A DNA stretch of 64,000 nucleotides from Nitzschia sp. DOCU1 (GCA_951394045.1 OX595991.1:2294001-2358000); one strand, 5' to 3'; positions 39,978-51,400 are shown, numbered from the stretch's first letter. The notes: a model not told the origin generated them from the letters alone. Program-made: numbers and translations.

Positions 39978-40394
39978 GGTGGAAGACAGAGAAGATCCGA
40001 TGGCTAAAAATGAAAATGCGGGAAACTTTTTTACTTTGATTTTTTAACGCGAAACTGAGCTGGTGGGTCGGATTAGTCATTCAGACACATTTTCTACGAC
40101 ACGCCACGTACGTACGTGTTCGGCTTTTCGCATGGATGAATGACGTTTGTCGACGGGCAAAAGATACCGTTTTAGTGTGTCCTTTGGGATACAAGGCTCG
40201 ACTTTCCATTCTTTTCTCCAAGCTTTTGTGTTTTGAAGACCGTTTTGAAGGAGACCAGGACTTAGCACTGAAGCTCCCAAGATGCTTGACGGCGGTCGGA
40301 TCCTCCTTGATATGCTGATGGTGGGATTACGACGAATGCTACACGATACTACACGATGACTGCATAGACTACGACAACCCGGAGTGACGAGAAT
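39978..40394. other. Intergenic region, no gene seen
   Basis: 417 bp between rpiA start and the 3' end of the aminotransferase-like gene. It contains a tandem acgtacgtacgtg near 40107. Nothing else recognised. Confidence 0.35.
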
Positions 40395-41906
40395 CTATGT
40401 TGGTGTTTTAGACATTGATTGTACTTCTTCGCCGCGAGACCAAAGGTCTTCTGCTGCTCGCTCAAAGCTCGCTACAAAGTCATCGGCGTCCTTTTTTGAG
40501 AACACAAGAGGAGGCTTTATCACGATCACGTTGTCGTGAAGACCGTCAATGCTGGAAAGGATTGAGTACTTCTGCTTAAGTTGAGTACAAATGAAGCTTG
40601 TCTCGAGAGTAGCAGGAGCCTTTGTTTCACGATTACGAACGAGTTCGACGCCGAGAAATAAGCCAGATCCCCGGACGTCACCAATTAGGGGAAGCCTTGA
40701 CATCAGATCCCGAAACTTTGTTTGCAAATAGTTTCCGACGTTCAAGGCGTGCTCCTGTAGACTTTCATTCTCCACAACATCAAGCACAGCAAGGCCAGCT
40801 GCTGCTGACACAGGGTTTCCTCCAAAGGTGGCGAAGTATTCCACTCCCATATTTTCAAATGCATTTGCGATCCTTTGGGTCGTGATCACGGCTGCAAGGG
40901 GCATACCATTTCCAAAAGGTTTCCCCACAGTCACAATATCAGGAACCACACCATGATCACCATACTCAAACGCCCAATAACAAGAGCCAAGTCTGCCGAA
41001 TCCTGTCTGAACTTCATCGGCGATGTAGACGCCGCCAGCTTGTCGGACTGCTTCCACGCTTTTCCTTAGGTACTCCCGCGGGGGTAAGATCACTCCGGCC
41101 ACGCTCATTCCGCCCTCAATAATAAACGCTCCCACATTTTCTCCTCGATTCATATAGTGTTGACAGGCATCTTCTACGAACTTGGCATACTTCCCCCCGG
41201 CATCCTGATCACCGTAAGCGCCGCGGTAAACATCAGGGCATGGAACCTTCCAAATGTGCTTTCCGGGCGTGGAATAATTACCATTTTTTGTTAATGTAAA
41301 CTCTTTACTGTGCTCATATTTGTAGGGAGAGACTTCTAGCACCGACAAAGTATGACCATGATAAGCTCCATCGACCACAATCGTATTCTTGGACCCGGCG
41401 TAGCAACGCGCCAGTCTTAGCGCCAAGTCATTTGCCTCGCTCCCGGAGTTGACAAAGATCACTTTATTCAAAGAATTGGGCAATTTCTCGCCGAGACGTC
41501 GAGCTAGCTCCACCACGTTCGGATGCAGGTACCTGGTGTTGGTATTCAACTTTGCTACTTGTTTCTGAATTGCTTGAACCACCACCAGATTTTCATGCCC
41601 TACATGCGCCACATTGTTTCTAGTATCCAAATAGGATCGTCCTGATTCATCAATCAACCGTGAGCCTTCCCCTCTGACAATCATAAGAGGACCCGAGTTG
41701 GCATAAGATGCACTAACGTTCTTGACGAAATGCTTGCCCCTGAGATTCATGACCTGTTCTTTGGTCATTGTCTCGGCGTCATCGCAGCTACTGGGGCTCA
41801 TGTGCAGCGAACGAAGTCCCAAAATGCGTCGAATCCCCTTCGAACGTGAGGGTAACATCAAAGCAACCGACGAGGCAAAGGCAAGGAGAGACCACGTCGT
41901 CGCCAT
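40395..41906 (-). CDS. Class III PLP enzyme, AGXT2L (ethanolamine-phosphate phospholyase) type
   Basis: 503 aa. Residues 1-50 are a hydrophobic then basic leader, perhaps mitochondrial or membrane. The fold is class III aminotransferase: [19 protein letters not shown] (about 165), a [20 protein letters not shown] block, [13 protein letters not shown] with the PLP-ring Asp, and [17 protein letters not shown] with the Schiff-base Lys at about 327. [20 protein letters not shown] follows. The GKPFGNG and DGAYHGHT variants are those of AGXT2L1/2, which are lyases acting on phosphoethanolamine or phosphohydroxylysine, rather than of ornithine or GABA aminotransferases. Full length, with the catalytic motifs present. 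Class firm; exact substrate is inference. Confidence 0.82.
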   Translation of the reverse strand: MATTWSLLAFASSVALMLPSRSKGIRRILGLRSLHMSPSSCDDAETMTKEQVMNLRGKHFVKNVSASYANSGPLMIVRGEGSRLIDESGRSYLDTRNNVAHVGHENLVVVQAIQKQVAKLNTNTRYLHPNVVELARRLGEKLPNSLNKVIFVNSGSEANDLALRLARCYAGSKNTIVVDGAYHGHTLSVLEVSPYKYEHSKEFTLTKNGNYSTPGKHIWKVPCPDVYRGAYGDQDAGGKYAKFVEDACQHYMNRGENVGAFIIEGGMSVAGVILPPREYLRKSVEAVRQAGGVYIADEVQTGFGRLGSCYWAFEYGDHGVVPDIVTVGKPFGNGMPLAAVITTQRIANAFENMGVEYFATFGGNPVSAAAGLAVLDVVENESLQEHALNVGNYLQTKFRDLMSRLPLIGDVRGSGLFLGVELVRNRETKAPATLETSFICTQLKQKYSILSSIDGLHDNVIVIKPPLVFSKKDADDFVASFERAAEDLWSRGEEVQSMSKTPT

Positions 41907-42321
41907 GATTATAGTGATTTACTCAACACCATTCAATATGGATTACGACGGAGACTACGACGAGGCGTCGGCATCATGCACTCATCGAAGCACGGGAAAA
42001 TCTGCTCCCGCGTATCTTTTTTGGGAGAAAGCGATCGCAGATCAGGAGCAGTCGGCTTGGTCAAATTTGACCGTCCGTCTTGCTTCGTAGGAAGTTGAAC
42101 TTTGCGCGCGGGTGGGAACGTACGTGATGGACACCCAGCAACAGAATCTTCCATCCGACAACATGCCAGCAAGCGATGGTTCGACGATGATGTGAATGAG
42201 AGTCGCGACCCTCACAGCCAAGACAACGCCGCATTAGGGACGTTGTCTAAACCTTATATAGAAAAGAGATCTTGAGATTTCGCCATACCCAGTGCAGCGA
42301 ATTCATCTCCTTAACATTTTC
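41907..42321. other. Divergent intergenic region
   Basis: 415 bp between the aminotransferase-like gene (minus) and the prolyl hydroxylase gene (plus). Short frames crossing it look like chance; nothing recognised. Confidence 0.35.
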
Positions 42322-43316
42322 ATGGCACTTTTGCTTAAAACATTGCTGGTGATCCTGGCGACGTCTTCCTCTACGGCACAACAGGCTGGGGTTTGTGAGA
42401 ATCGTCCTGAACCAGCTGCACTAATTAATGGCAAGTTTGTCAAGATCAATGAAGAAAACTTTTCTAAATACTATGGGGCCTTCCCTCCTGGTCGTGCACA
42501 CGAGCAAGTCACGGGGCCACACGACAATGCCTACTTCGTGCTGAACAAGGAAAAGCCAGTTCTCTACGTTTCCGACTTTTTGAACGATACAACAATCAGT
42601 GAATTAAAAGAGTTTTGCATTTCAAGCCAGCGCTTCACTAGAAGTCCAGTAAGAGGTCATGGGAATGATCCATCTGTGGCCCAAAGTGATATCCGGACGA
42701 GGTGAGCCTTGTAAAGTTGGCAGGGACTGTGATGAAAGCGGTGCCTCAATTTGCGCTTCCCTTCCTCGTTTCGTTTGAAAGTGAATCCTGTACACTTGTG
42801 CCAGCTTCCATATATCTTTCTAGCGCCAAATATCGGGATATGATAAGTCAAGACCCGATGCCGCCAGAGGTGGCCAATATTGCGAGGGAAGTCGACCTTT
42901 CCTGGGATATCGCCGTTCGTGCCGCTGGATTGTTGCGTGTTGAACCCAATCTCGTCGAAGCCTTACAATTGGTCCGATACACAACTCCGGATGCCCAGTA
43001 CAGATTGCATCACGATCATGGGGGATTTTATGGCAAACAAACAGAACACCGGCCTTGGACTATGCTGATCTTTCTCAACGACGTGTCTGACGAAAATGGA
43101 GGCAAGACGGCGTTTCCCAAACTTGGTTTAGAGGTTATTCCGAGGGGTGGAGATGCGATCATTTGGTCTAACACAAAGATCACTGGAGAGGTGGATCCCG
43201 ATATGGTTCACATGGGAAAGCCTCCAAGTAAGGAGGGCGTTGAGAAGTATGCTATGAACGTTTGGTTTGGAGGCGAATCTTTCTTAACTCGATCAAAGGA
43301 ATGGGCGCAATGGTAA
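42322..43316 (+). CDS. Prolyl 4-hydroxylase alpha-like 2-oxoglutarate dioxygenase, one intron
   Basis: Exons 42322-42701 and 42824-43316 give 290 aa; the 122-bp intron is GTGAGC...TCTAG and splicing restores SDIRTS-AKYRD, the family segment before the double-stranded beta-helix. The first ATG (42322) opens a signal peptide (MALLLKTLLVILATSSSTAQQ), so the protein enters the ER. Iron ligands are seen as LHHDHGG (His-x-Asp) and later VHMGKP (His); Lys in GVEKYAMNVWF would bind 2-oxoglutarate. MLIFLNDVSDENGGKTAFP is a typical core strand. The family hydroxylates proline in secreted proteins or cell-wall glycoproteins. Without splicing, both halves are open in different frames. Confidence 0.88.
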
Positions 43317-44109
43317 TTCTCACCCGATGGCATGGAGAGATCACGAATGATCGATTGACGAACCATAAAATCATCATGGTCTCGTCACCAATGACTCAGT
43401 AGCACATTGCTGACGATCGCATAGATACTTCGTGTTGTCTATCAGCGTCCCAGATGCCTTCTTCTAGATTGCTTCCCAAGGACAGGCCATCGATTTTCTT
43501 CTTCCTTGTCATGGAGCTTGATCGCTGACTCTACTAGCCCCCACGTCATTTTCGTCCTCCGTAGCTAAGCGCGCCATAGTGTTGATGTCCATGCACATCA
43601 TCGTTTCAGAACTCTGGAGCGAACGAACGAAAAGTGCTCGTTGCCGGCAGCTTTCATCTTGGTATCGAGGCAAAGGATCTTTGAAGAAAGAGGTGATGTG
43701 TTTTTTGTTGGTTGCCCAGTCATGGATATGGACCAATGAAAACATCAGGGCAGGTGTTTTCGACAGAACTCCATGGACTTGAAAGGCATACGAAAACCAG
43801 ACAAAAAGCGTCTGGACGTTTACCCGTAAAAACACGTTTTAATCGACATTTTTGTTCGTATGTTTTTCAAGATTGCAGAACGGCAAGACAATATTGATGG
43901 GATCCCCAAGATTCAGAACCTCATGCGAAAACGGATGACGTCAATTAGGAGGAAGTTTCTGACTCACACCTCTTTTTCTTTCGTCGGTCGATGGACTCTG
44001 CCGCGCTCTACCGTAGTACTGTAGCGTTGCTGGACCCATCACCTCTTGGAAGCAGACCACACCACGTAATGCCATAAATTGGGATCTTTCCTCTTTAGCA
44101 ACAACTACC
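43317..44109. other. Intergenic region, no gene seen
   Basis: 793 bp. A 108-codon minus frame at 43509-43835 shows no domain and is probably chance. The last part is the promoter of the plastid gene at 44110. Confidence 0.35.
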
Positions 44110-44669
44110 ATGAAGACTTCCATCGTTCTCGCTGCTGGCCTTGTTGCCTCGGTCCAAGGATTCACTCCTGCCCCCCAACAGGCACGAGCTGGAACTCAGC
44201 TGTCTGAATCCCTCTTCGACAAGATCTTTGGCATGGATTTGTTCACTCCCGTCGCTGACCAAAACAATTACGGAGCCCGCAACAAGAAGAACGTAAGTTG
44301 ATTGAAGTTGTACCATTTCTTGAACGTCGGCAAGATATTTCGCTCATGGTTTTCCTTTCCTTCTTCATTTTACAGCTCAAGATTGGTGAGATCAAGGAAG
44401 GAGCTTCTTACATTCCTGCTGGATTGAGCGCTGCCGAATACAACAAGTTCCGTGCCGCCGAGGCCGCCAAGAAGAAGGCCAGGTACGAGGCCAACGTGAA
44501 GAAGGCCGGTGTCTTCGAGGACTACACTGAATGGTACAAAAAGCGTGGAACTGACACCAGCCAAGCCTGGAAGAAGACCGCCACCAACGGTCACCGCATG
44601 GCCAAGACCAAGTATGACTGGTCTGGACTCAAGGACAAGCCCTTGTGGGCGAAGGTTCCCAAGAAATAA
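44110..44669 (+). CDS. Small Lys-rich plastid-targeted protein, one intron
   Basis: Exons 44110-44292 and 44376-44669 give 158 aa; the 83-bp intron is GTAAGT...TACAG. The N-terminus MKTSIVLAAGLVASVQGFTPAPQ is a signal peptide with an ASAFAP-type Phe site. The mature part has SLFDKIFGMDLFTPV, then a helical basic stretch (EYNKFRAAEAAKKKARYEANVKKAG) and a C-terminal WSGLKDKPLWAKVP. There is no membrane helix. Codons are strongly biased to C/G-ending and AAG forms, as in highly expressed diatom plastid genes. It looks like a small peripheral photosystem, antenna or lumen/stroma structural protein, but I do not recognise the family. Confidence 0.78.
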
Positions 44670-44967
44670 ACATCTTGGCATGTAAACTCTGTAATTCAAT
44701 TTAGCTATTTAAAGTCTAGAGCAGCTCTTGCTCCTACGATTTATTAAATAGGACGAGACAGCAAAACTAAATCTCTTACCCACAGCAAGAACACAAGCAG
44801 AACGCGATACCCTTCTTCCAAATTGCATTGCAGCCTTCACATTACTGAATGTTGGGCACGTTGGACTTCTGTGGTACAAGGCCAAACGATGGGGTTTCGA
44901 GTAGCCAGGCACTCCAACCGAATGAGAACGTCCTTTTTCATTGATCGATCGAAGGAAAGGGACGCAT
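44670..44967. other. Intergenic region left of the recombinase unit
   Basis: 298 bp, ending in the left half-site GGACGCAT-AC of the element. Nothing else recognised. Confidence 0.35.
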
Positions 44968-44976
44968 ACTTAGTCC
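44960..44976 (+). other. Left outer att-like site
   Basis: GGACGC-AT-ACTTAGTCC. The right part equals the start of every unit; the left part is host flank. Compare the internal junction form GGACGC-CTCT-ACTTAGTCC. Confidence 0.55.
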
Positions 44977-45315
44977 TGCATCGTATAGGTATATACATAC
45001 GCTCATTCCGTAGACTCATAAACGATATAGGCATAACCATATATTATGCAAGGATCCCGTGGGGGAGTCTTGCTAACAAATTCCGTTGAGGTTTTTGAGT
45101 CCCTTTGGTACTCGCCGCAAAATATATGATGTGGCGGGAAAAAATTAATACCGATTTGGTACTCTCGGAACGACTGGCACGAACCAACAGGAAAATACAC
45201 GACTCATGCGAGCATGGCCATCTGAGCATTCAAAATTGTTTCACGACAAATTTTGCGACGATGCGTCTGATCGATAGCTACTTCTGTCGACGCGGACGCT
45301 GCTACTATCAAATGG
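44968..45315. repeat. Diverged 5' end shared with the 1,491-bp units
   Basis: Aligns by eye with 48482-48770 of the array: shared blocks include ACTTAGTCCTGCATC, TATGCAAGGATCC versus TTTGCAAGGATCC, GGCGGGA.AAAA, and CGACTGGCACGAA. Identity is moderate with small indels, so this copy is far older than the array copies are from each other. It lies directly 3' of the recombinase gene. Confidence 0.8.
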
Positions 45316-45344
45316 GCTAATATTAAAATAATAAACGATTCACG

Positions 45345-48254
45345 TTAAGATATAAAATGATCCGTGCCATTATTTGGCAGATCTTGCAGTCTATTTTGAA
45401 ATGCAAGGCGCTCAAAAGTAGATAAATTCCCATTGTTCGGTGGGACCCTGTTGTCTGGCTGATGACGGAGCCACAGGGCATGACCTTCGGTGCCAACAGC
45501 ATCGCCAACTCGCCGTCTATAATCCGCTTCAGCCTCCATGTCTTCCTTCCTTTCCTCTGCCCCCTCTGCTAAAATCTGGCGGTCCAGCTGTGTCATGTGC
45601 TCCGTCATTTCAACTTCCCCAAATGCAGCAGCAAAGGCACCCGACGTGTCATTTGTGTTGCTTATTCGACGACGACGACGGTGATGGCCACGGGACTGCT
45701 GCTGATTGCTGGCATCATCTTCGCTCTGGTCGGTATCATCACTCTGGTCAGCATCATCGCAACAATCAACATCATCGGCCGCAGCAGCAGCAGTATTTCT
45801 TTGCATCGTTCCGGAATTTCTGGGGGTCTGTCTTCGGGTTGCTGCATCTTTGGCTTTCCTCTTCCGTTTTGCAGTTTTTCTTGGGCGAGAGTTACTTGAA
45901 AGAGGGGGCAAATTTGAGATGTCCAGTGCCTCCCCACCCTTTTGAATGCTTGATGGGAGTGCATGGCGTGACCAGGTAGCAAGCTTCCATTCCAGGGGCT
46001 TCTTGCGCCTGTTTTTGAAGACGTAAGTCATTCTTTGACTTTTCAAGTAGTCAAAGCCCACTTCGAAAACATTGTCCAATTCGTCTGCAGAAATTGTTGT
46101 GCACTCCGGAATGGTGATGCCTGGAGCAGCAAAAAAGAGTTCCATGATTGGTCTCCAGTGTAGTTGATATAGTTGTTTGACTTTCAGGGGTAACAATTTA
46201 GGTTGTAAAAGTCGAAATGGACGAATGGGTGCAGCCCTTGCGTCTCTAGTTCTTGTAGGATCTGCCGTCTGATATCCCGGCATCCCTTCCAGCCACATAC
46301 GAACAGCTGTTCGCAGTGGAATATCGGTAGGAAGTACAAATTCAGCAGGCACATGCCACATCTTGCCCCCGTGGGCATAAAGCCGAAATGACTGAGCCGG
46401 TTCATTGTTGTCCTCGTCCCCATCGGCAAAAGGCATCTCCCCTGCATCGTCGTCATCCTCGTCATCATGAGGATTGACTGCAGTAGTGCCGTAGTTACCC
46501 AAAGAAGGCCTCATCTCTCTTAGACGCTGAACCTTCTCATCTAAAGCATCAAATCGAGATGCCAAAGACGCATTTAGCTCATCAAGCATGTGGCGCATAC
46601 GATCCGCTGTCATATGGCCATTTGCCTGTGCTCTTTGTTCATAGGCTTCTTCGACTGCACTCCGAACTTCAGCTGATAAATTCCCAACAGTGGCCAGCGT
46701 TGATTCAGCCACATCAATCATTTTTTTCATCTGCACCGAATGTCGAATGTGGGGAGGGATTCCGGTTGCTATTCGCATTGATTCTGAGGGCTCAGTGGTG
46801 ACGAGAGCCTTCAAACCAGAAAGCATGTCACGTCGCTGGAGTAGCGGTATATTTGCAAATAAGTGCCCTGGTTTTTCTCGCATCCAAGTATCAAGAAATT
46901 CAGAATGATAAACAACAGCTGGCAGAACTCGCAACAATAATCCAGTTGGGTTTGCATTCGTTGGTTCTTCGCCCCATCGTTGAAGAATTGGCCCATACAT
47001 CAAACCCATCGCTTCTTTGATCAGGTCGTTACCCATTGGGTTGGAAGGAATGAAGTGGGGGGGCAGAGTGGCAAATTTGTCGTCCAATGGGTCCAATCCT
47101 GCCAATATGCGCCCCAAATATGTGTCGGCCGGATCATCCAAATGTAAGTACAGGTCGAACACACGACCAAGGCTCCACTCACCACGACCAGCTGTAGCAG
47201 TAGCTGGAGGTGGGCAGGTGGTGCCGGATTGTGAATAAGTCCCTGATCCTTTCCGAATGGAGTGCGTATTCGCATGATTGGGGCGCATGTAGTGCACCAC
47301 TGAATCATGGTGCTTCTTTAAAATCTCATTAAGTTGAGTGCAGAAACGCCCTGATGCGGCATCAGAAAGAGTGTCATCGGACCGAAACAAGTCTTCGTGG
47401 TCTGAGAAGTTGGTTGGATCAATCGACAGCCAAATGCCCAAGGCAAGGAAAAGATCCAAGACAGGATCTAAGGGATTTGCGAAGAGGTGCTTGTCGTGAC
47501 AAGACTCTCCTGCTTGATCCGCCTTGTGGCTGTCGTAGCGGATAATTATGTTGTCTTCGCCTACTCGAAAGTTGTGAAAGCACAGAGTCCCAACACTGAT
47601 AGACCGCGCCATCAGATTCCACTGTAGTAATGCGAAGACCCAAACATAGAGATTATTGGCTTCTAACGACCACTCCAACCAGTGGCGAAACATAGTGAAT
47701 GGAACAGGATCAGCTTCGCTCTCATCAAGTCGACCATCCCTTGCACCAATGCGAGTTTCCTTTCTGTATGAATTGAGCCACTTTTCTATTTCTTCATGGA
47801 AATTGGTGGGTAGACGTTCTTTTGCACACTCAGCACCCCACAAAATGGCATCCCGGTATTTTCGAATGTTGTTGAAGCTTTGGAGCTTCCCGTTTGCCTT
47901 GTTCTTTTTCTGACCTAAGAATACTTTAACAAACTCAACGTTCATGCCCTCGTACTTTAGGTCGTACGTGTTTTTGTGATGGAAAACATTGCTTGTGTCA
48001 AGCACGACAACCACGCCACCAGCATCGCAGTAGTCCGGGTATTTTTCCTGCAGGAATTCGTATATGTGCTTAATACGATTCCTATAGCCTTCTTTCGTCT
48101 TCAGCTTTCGGTCATGCCCCTCAGTGGCTTGAACTGAAAGACGATGATCCTCGTTGATGGCGATGGTGGCACCAATGATAGGAACATCATCATTGGTGTC
48201 CCGTTCATGCGGACGAATGCGCCCCCTAGCAACAGTAGCCCCACCTCTTGGCAT
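45345..48254 (-). CDS. Crypton-type tyrosine recombinase, catalytic set intact
   Basis: Intronless 969 aa. Residues about 50-200 form a helical core-binding-like region. The catalytic domain has Arg217 (LMARSISVGTLCF), Lys244 (YDSHKADQ), His331 and Arg334 (NTHSIRKGSG), Trp360 and Tyr369 (EWSLGRVFDLY). The 26-residue gap from Arg334 to Trp360 and the nine from Trp to Tyr fit the tyrosine recombinase fold. A coil-like segment (about 530-600) follows. At about 660-790 is a Trp/Leu-rich module that may correspond to the GCR1_C DNA-binding domain of cryptons. The basic RPRKTAKRKRKAKD is a likely nuclear signal, and the tail is Asp/Gln-rich. No reverse transcriptase is present nearby, so it is not DIRS or Ngaro. 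Cryptons integrate as circles with short direct repeats (established). Confidence 0.82.
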   Translation of the reverse strand: MPRGGATVARGRIRPHERDTNDDVPIIGATIAINEDHRLSVQATEGHDRKLKTKEGYRNRIKHIYEFLQEKYPDYCDAGGVVVVLDTSNVFHHKNTYDLKYEGMNVEFVKVFLGQKKNKANGKLQSFNNIRKYRDAILWGAECAKERLPTNFHEEIEKWLNSYRKETRIGARDGRLDESEADPVPFTMFRHWLEWSLEANNLYVWVFALLQWNLMARSISVGTLCFHNFRVGEDNIIIRYDSHKADQAGESCHDKHLFANPLDPVLDLFLALGIWLSIDPTNFSDHEDLFRSDDTLSDAASGRFCTQLNEILKKHHDSVVHYMRPNHANTHSIRKGSGTYSQSGTTCPPPATATAGRGEWSLGRVFDLYLHLDDPADTYLGRILAGLDPLDDKFATLPPHFIPSNPMGNDLIKEAMGLMYGPILQRWGEEPTNANPTGLLLRVLPAVVYHSEFLDTWMREKPGHLFANIPLLQRRDMLSGLKALVTTEPSESMRIATGIPPHIRHSVQMKKMIDVAESTLATVGNLSAEVRSAVEEAYEQRAQANGHMTADRMRHMLDELNASLASRFDALDEKVQRLREMRPSLGNYGTTAVNPHDDEDDDDAGEMPFADGDEDNNEPAQSFRLYAHGGKMWHVPAEFVLPTDIPLRTAVRMWLEGMPGYQTADPTRTRDARAAPIRPFRLLQPKLLPLKVKQLYQLHWRPIMELFFAAPGITIPECTTISADELDNVFEVGFDYLKSQRMTYVFKNRRKKPLEWKLATWSRHALPSSIQKGGEALDISNLPPLSSNSRPRKTAKRKRKAKDAATRRQTPRNSGTMQRNTAAAAADDVDCCDDADQSDDTDQSEDDASNQQQSRGHHRRRRRISNTNDTSGAFAAAFGEVEMTEHMTQLDRQILAEGAEERKEDMEAEADYRRRVGDAVGTEGHALWLRHQPDNRVPPNNGNLSTFERLAFQNRLQDLPNNGTDHFIS

Positions 48255-48481
48255 GGTGATAAAGAGACTTTGCTGATTAATAGGGGGTTATTCGAATTGT
48301 GTTCTGATGGTGGGTTGTTGGGGCAGCATTGGTGGTTGGTTGTCGGCGCGCATTTTTGGTCGTGTACGAGGACTTCAAAATTATTCCCAAATTACTCCCC
48401 ACTACATATTACTTAGGTAGTAAGATAATAACAGTGGTATAACACGTACTGACAAATGTTATACTATGCGCGGACGCTCCT
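48255..48481. other. 5' flank of recombinase gene and shared 3' end of its unit
   Basis: 227 bp before the array. From about 48370 it aligns with the end of each 1,491-bp unit: CTACATATT..TTA.GTAGTAA, GGTATAACACGTACTGA, CTTATACGATA-like and GGACGC. It must also hold the recombinase promoter. That promoter-containing end is kept in the short units. Confidence 0.65.
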
Positions 48482-48490
48482 ACTTAGTCC
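48473..48490 (+). other. Junction site between recombinase unit and array
   Basis: GGACGC-TCT-ACTTAGTCC. Identical junctions with spacer CTCT start at 49963, 51454, 52945, 54436, 55927, 57418, 58909 and 60400. The four-base arms GGAC and GTCC are inverted repeats. The right outer half-site GGACGC-CTCT-AC is at 61891-61902. Confidence 0.6.
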
Positions 48491-51400
48491 TGCATCATAT
48501 AGGCATGTACATATATTTGTGACGTAGAGTCAGCGAACTATATAAGAAAATCATATATTTTGCAAGGATCCTGGGAGGGAGTTCTGCCTAGCAATTCTCA
48601 TGGGAATTTTGAAGTCCTTCAGGTACTCCCCGCATGATATAATCAATGGCGGGACAAAAATTATACAGACTTGGGATTCCCTGCCGGCCGCTTGGTACGA
48701 CTGGCACGAATAATACGACACGACTGCATGCGAACAAGGCCACGCCGCCGCCGAAGCCGACGCTACTATGAAATCGTCGGCACCACTATTTCTACTGCTA
48801 AGTTCCCACCCGCCATTTGCCCTTGTGCATGGCGGCGATGTGCAAGAAGCACCCCCCTCAACTATACTGCCCCCAGGAAGCAAGATTACAAACTCGTCCT
48901 AGATTATAGGCGGTACTAATAGTGGCTGGGCCTCCGTTCTAAGAATAATCTAGTACCTAGTCAACCCGTTAAAACTAAAGCTAGAGAGCATCAACTTTGG
49001 CAGCCTTCATTGTTGCTGGTTGTCATCTTATTAGGAGTCATTGTTCTTGTCCATCCTTGTTATGCTGCTGCCGACTCCAGGCGACCTGCCCCTTTCTTGT
49101 TCTTCATTCGTTCGTTCCTTTTCTTTACAATGGAATCAGGATTCCTGTGCGCCGTCATCATCGTTCTCTAATTCTTTTGAGACTTTCAATATGCCAAGTA
49201 TGGAAGGTGCTCAGCAATTTTGACAAGCACAAAAAGCATCCCCCGTTTGCATGCCACCGTTTCCCAGAAGGAATAAAAGCGAGAACTGCTATGTTGGTTG
49301 TGATTCCTGATTGGCTACACCCGTCATTTGTTTGCCTTATTCTTCCATTAATGGATGATTGTTGTCGGGTGGAACAATATTCCTGATGGCTTGTTTCATT
49401 ATTTCGTAACTTGTCCCGCATTACATCGTTCAGAATAGCAAAGACAAACGCAGTGAGTAAAGGAGTGGTGGGTGAGCAATTCGATCCGCATATGCGTCAT
49501 CCAAATACTGAATCCAACTCATCATGCTTACCTTTGGTACAACACGATTTCCCGCCGCCATTGCGTGTTTGACTCGACTTGACCGAAGGCATTGGTGGTG
49601 GAATGGTCATTGGCAGAAATGCTCATCCCTTTTGTCTTGCAGTAGAAAGCTGGCGAGAAGGGAGTTATTGGGCGCGGATGCAACATGACTGCCCCCTTCT
49701 TATACACTACAGGCAGACCAATTAATTGTCTTGAATTCACACTTGCTCATAGTCCATAACAATAAAGATGACAAGATGCATTGTCGTTCTTAATGTTTTC
49801 TTTGTGTGGTTGAGATACACGTAATATTTAGCGCGCAGGGACTCTCCTCTATAACGGTTCTCAGTAGTAAGAACTTCGTTATTCCGATCCATCCTCTCCT
49901 CTACATATTTCTTAAGTAGTAATAACGGTATAACACGTACTGAAAAATCTTATACGATACTCGGACGCCTCTACTTAGTCCTGCATCATATAGGCATGTA
50001 CATATATTTGTGACGTAGAGTCAGCGAACTATATAAGAAAATCATATATTTTGCAAGGATCCTGGGAGGGAGTTCTGCCTAGCAATTCTCATGGGAATTT
50101 TGAAGTCCTTCAGGTACTCCCCGCATGATATAATCAATGGCGGGACAAAAATTATACAGACTTGGGATTCCCTGCCGGCCGCTTGGTACGACTGGCACGA
50201 ATAATACGACACGACTGCATGCGAACAAGGCCACGCCGCCGCCGAAGCCGACGCTACTATGAAATCGTCGGCACCACTATTTCTACTGCTAAGTTCCCAC
50301 CCGCCATTTGCCCTTGTGCATGGCGGCGATGTGCAAGAAGCACCCCCCTCAACTATACTGCCCCCAGGAAGCAAGATTACAAACTCGTCCTAGATTATAG
50401 GCGGTACTAATAGTGGCTGGGCCTCCGTTCTAAGAATAATCTAGTACCTAGTCAACCCGTTAAAACTAAAGCTAGAGAGCATCAACTTTGGCAGCCTTCA
50501 TTGTTGCTGGTTGTCATCTTATTAGGAGTCATTGTTCTTGTCCATCCTTGTTATGCTGCTGCCGACTCCAGGCGACCTGCCCCTTTCTTGTTCTTCATTC
50601 GTTCGTTCCTTTTCTTTACAATGGAATCAGGATTCCTGTGCGCCGTCATCATCGTTCTCTAATTCTTTTGAGACTTTCAATATGCCAAGTATGGAAGGTG
50701 CTCAGCAATTTTGACAAGCACAAAAAGCATCCCCCGTTTGCATGCCACCGTTTCCCAGAAGGAATAAAAGCGAGGACTGCTATGTTGGTTGTGATTCCTG
50801 ATTGGCTACACCCGTCATTTGTTTGCCTTATTCTTCCATTAATGGATGATTGTTGTCGGGTGGAACAATATTCCTGATGGCTTGTTTCATTATTTCGTAA
50901 CTTGTCCCGCATTACATCGTTCAGAATAGCAAAGACAAACGCAGTGAGTAAAGGAGTGGTGGGTGAGCAATTCGATCCGCATATGCGTCATCCAAATACT
51001 GAATCCAACTCATCATGCTTACCTTTGGTACAACACGATTTCCCGCCGCCATTGCGTGTTTGACTCGACTTGACCGAAGGCATTGGTGGTGGAATGGTCA
51101 TTGGCAGAAATGCTCATCCCTTTTGTCTTGCAGTAGAAAGCTGGCGAGAAGGGAGTTATTGGGCGCGGATGCAACATGACTGCCCCCTTCTTATACACTA
51201 CAGGCAGACCAATTAATTGTCTTGAATTCACACTTGCTCATAGTCCATAACAATAAAGATGACAAGATGCATTGTCGTTCTTAATGTTTTCTTTGTGTGG
51301 TTGAGATACACGTAATATTTAGCGCGCAGGGACTCTCCTCTATAACGGTTCTCAGTAGTAAGAACTTCGTTATTCCGATCCATCCTCTCCTCTACATATT

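Noticed and set aside
43509..43835. 108-codon minus-strand frame
   Set aside because: No domain, no targeting signal and no supporting context in a gene-free region.
45345..48254. DIRS or Ngaro retrotransposon
   Set aside because: No reverse transcriptase or RNase H accompanies the recombinase within its 3.5-kb unit.
48997..49386. 129-codon frame (and 110-, 82-, 87- and 70-codon frames) repeated in each 1,491-bp unit
   Set aside because: They recur only because the DNA recurs. The 129-codon frame has no ATG at its front, none shows a domain, and several overlap on both strands. The part of the 110-codon minus frame that aligns with the diverged copy at 45003-45200 is not kept in one frame throughout.
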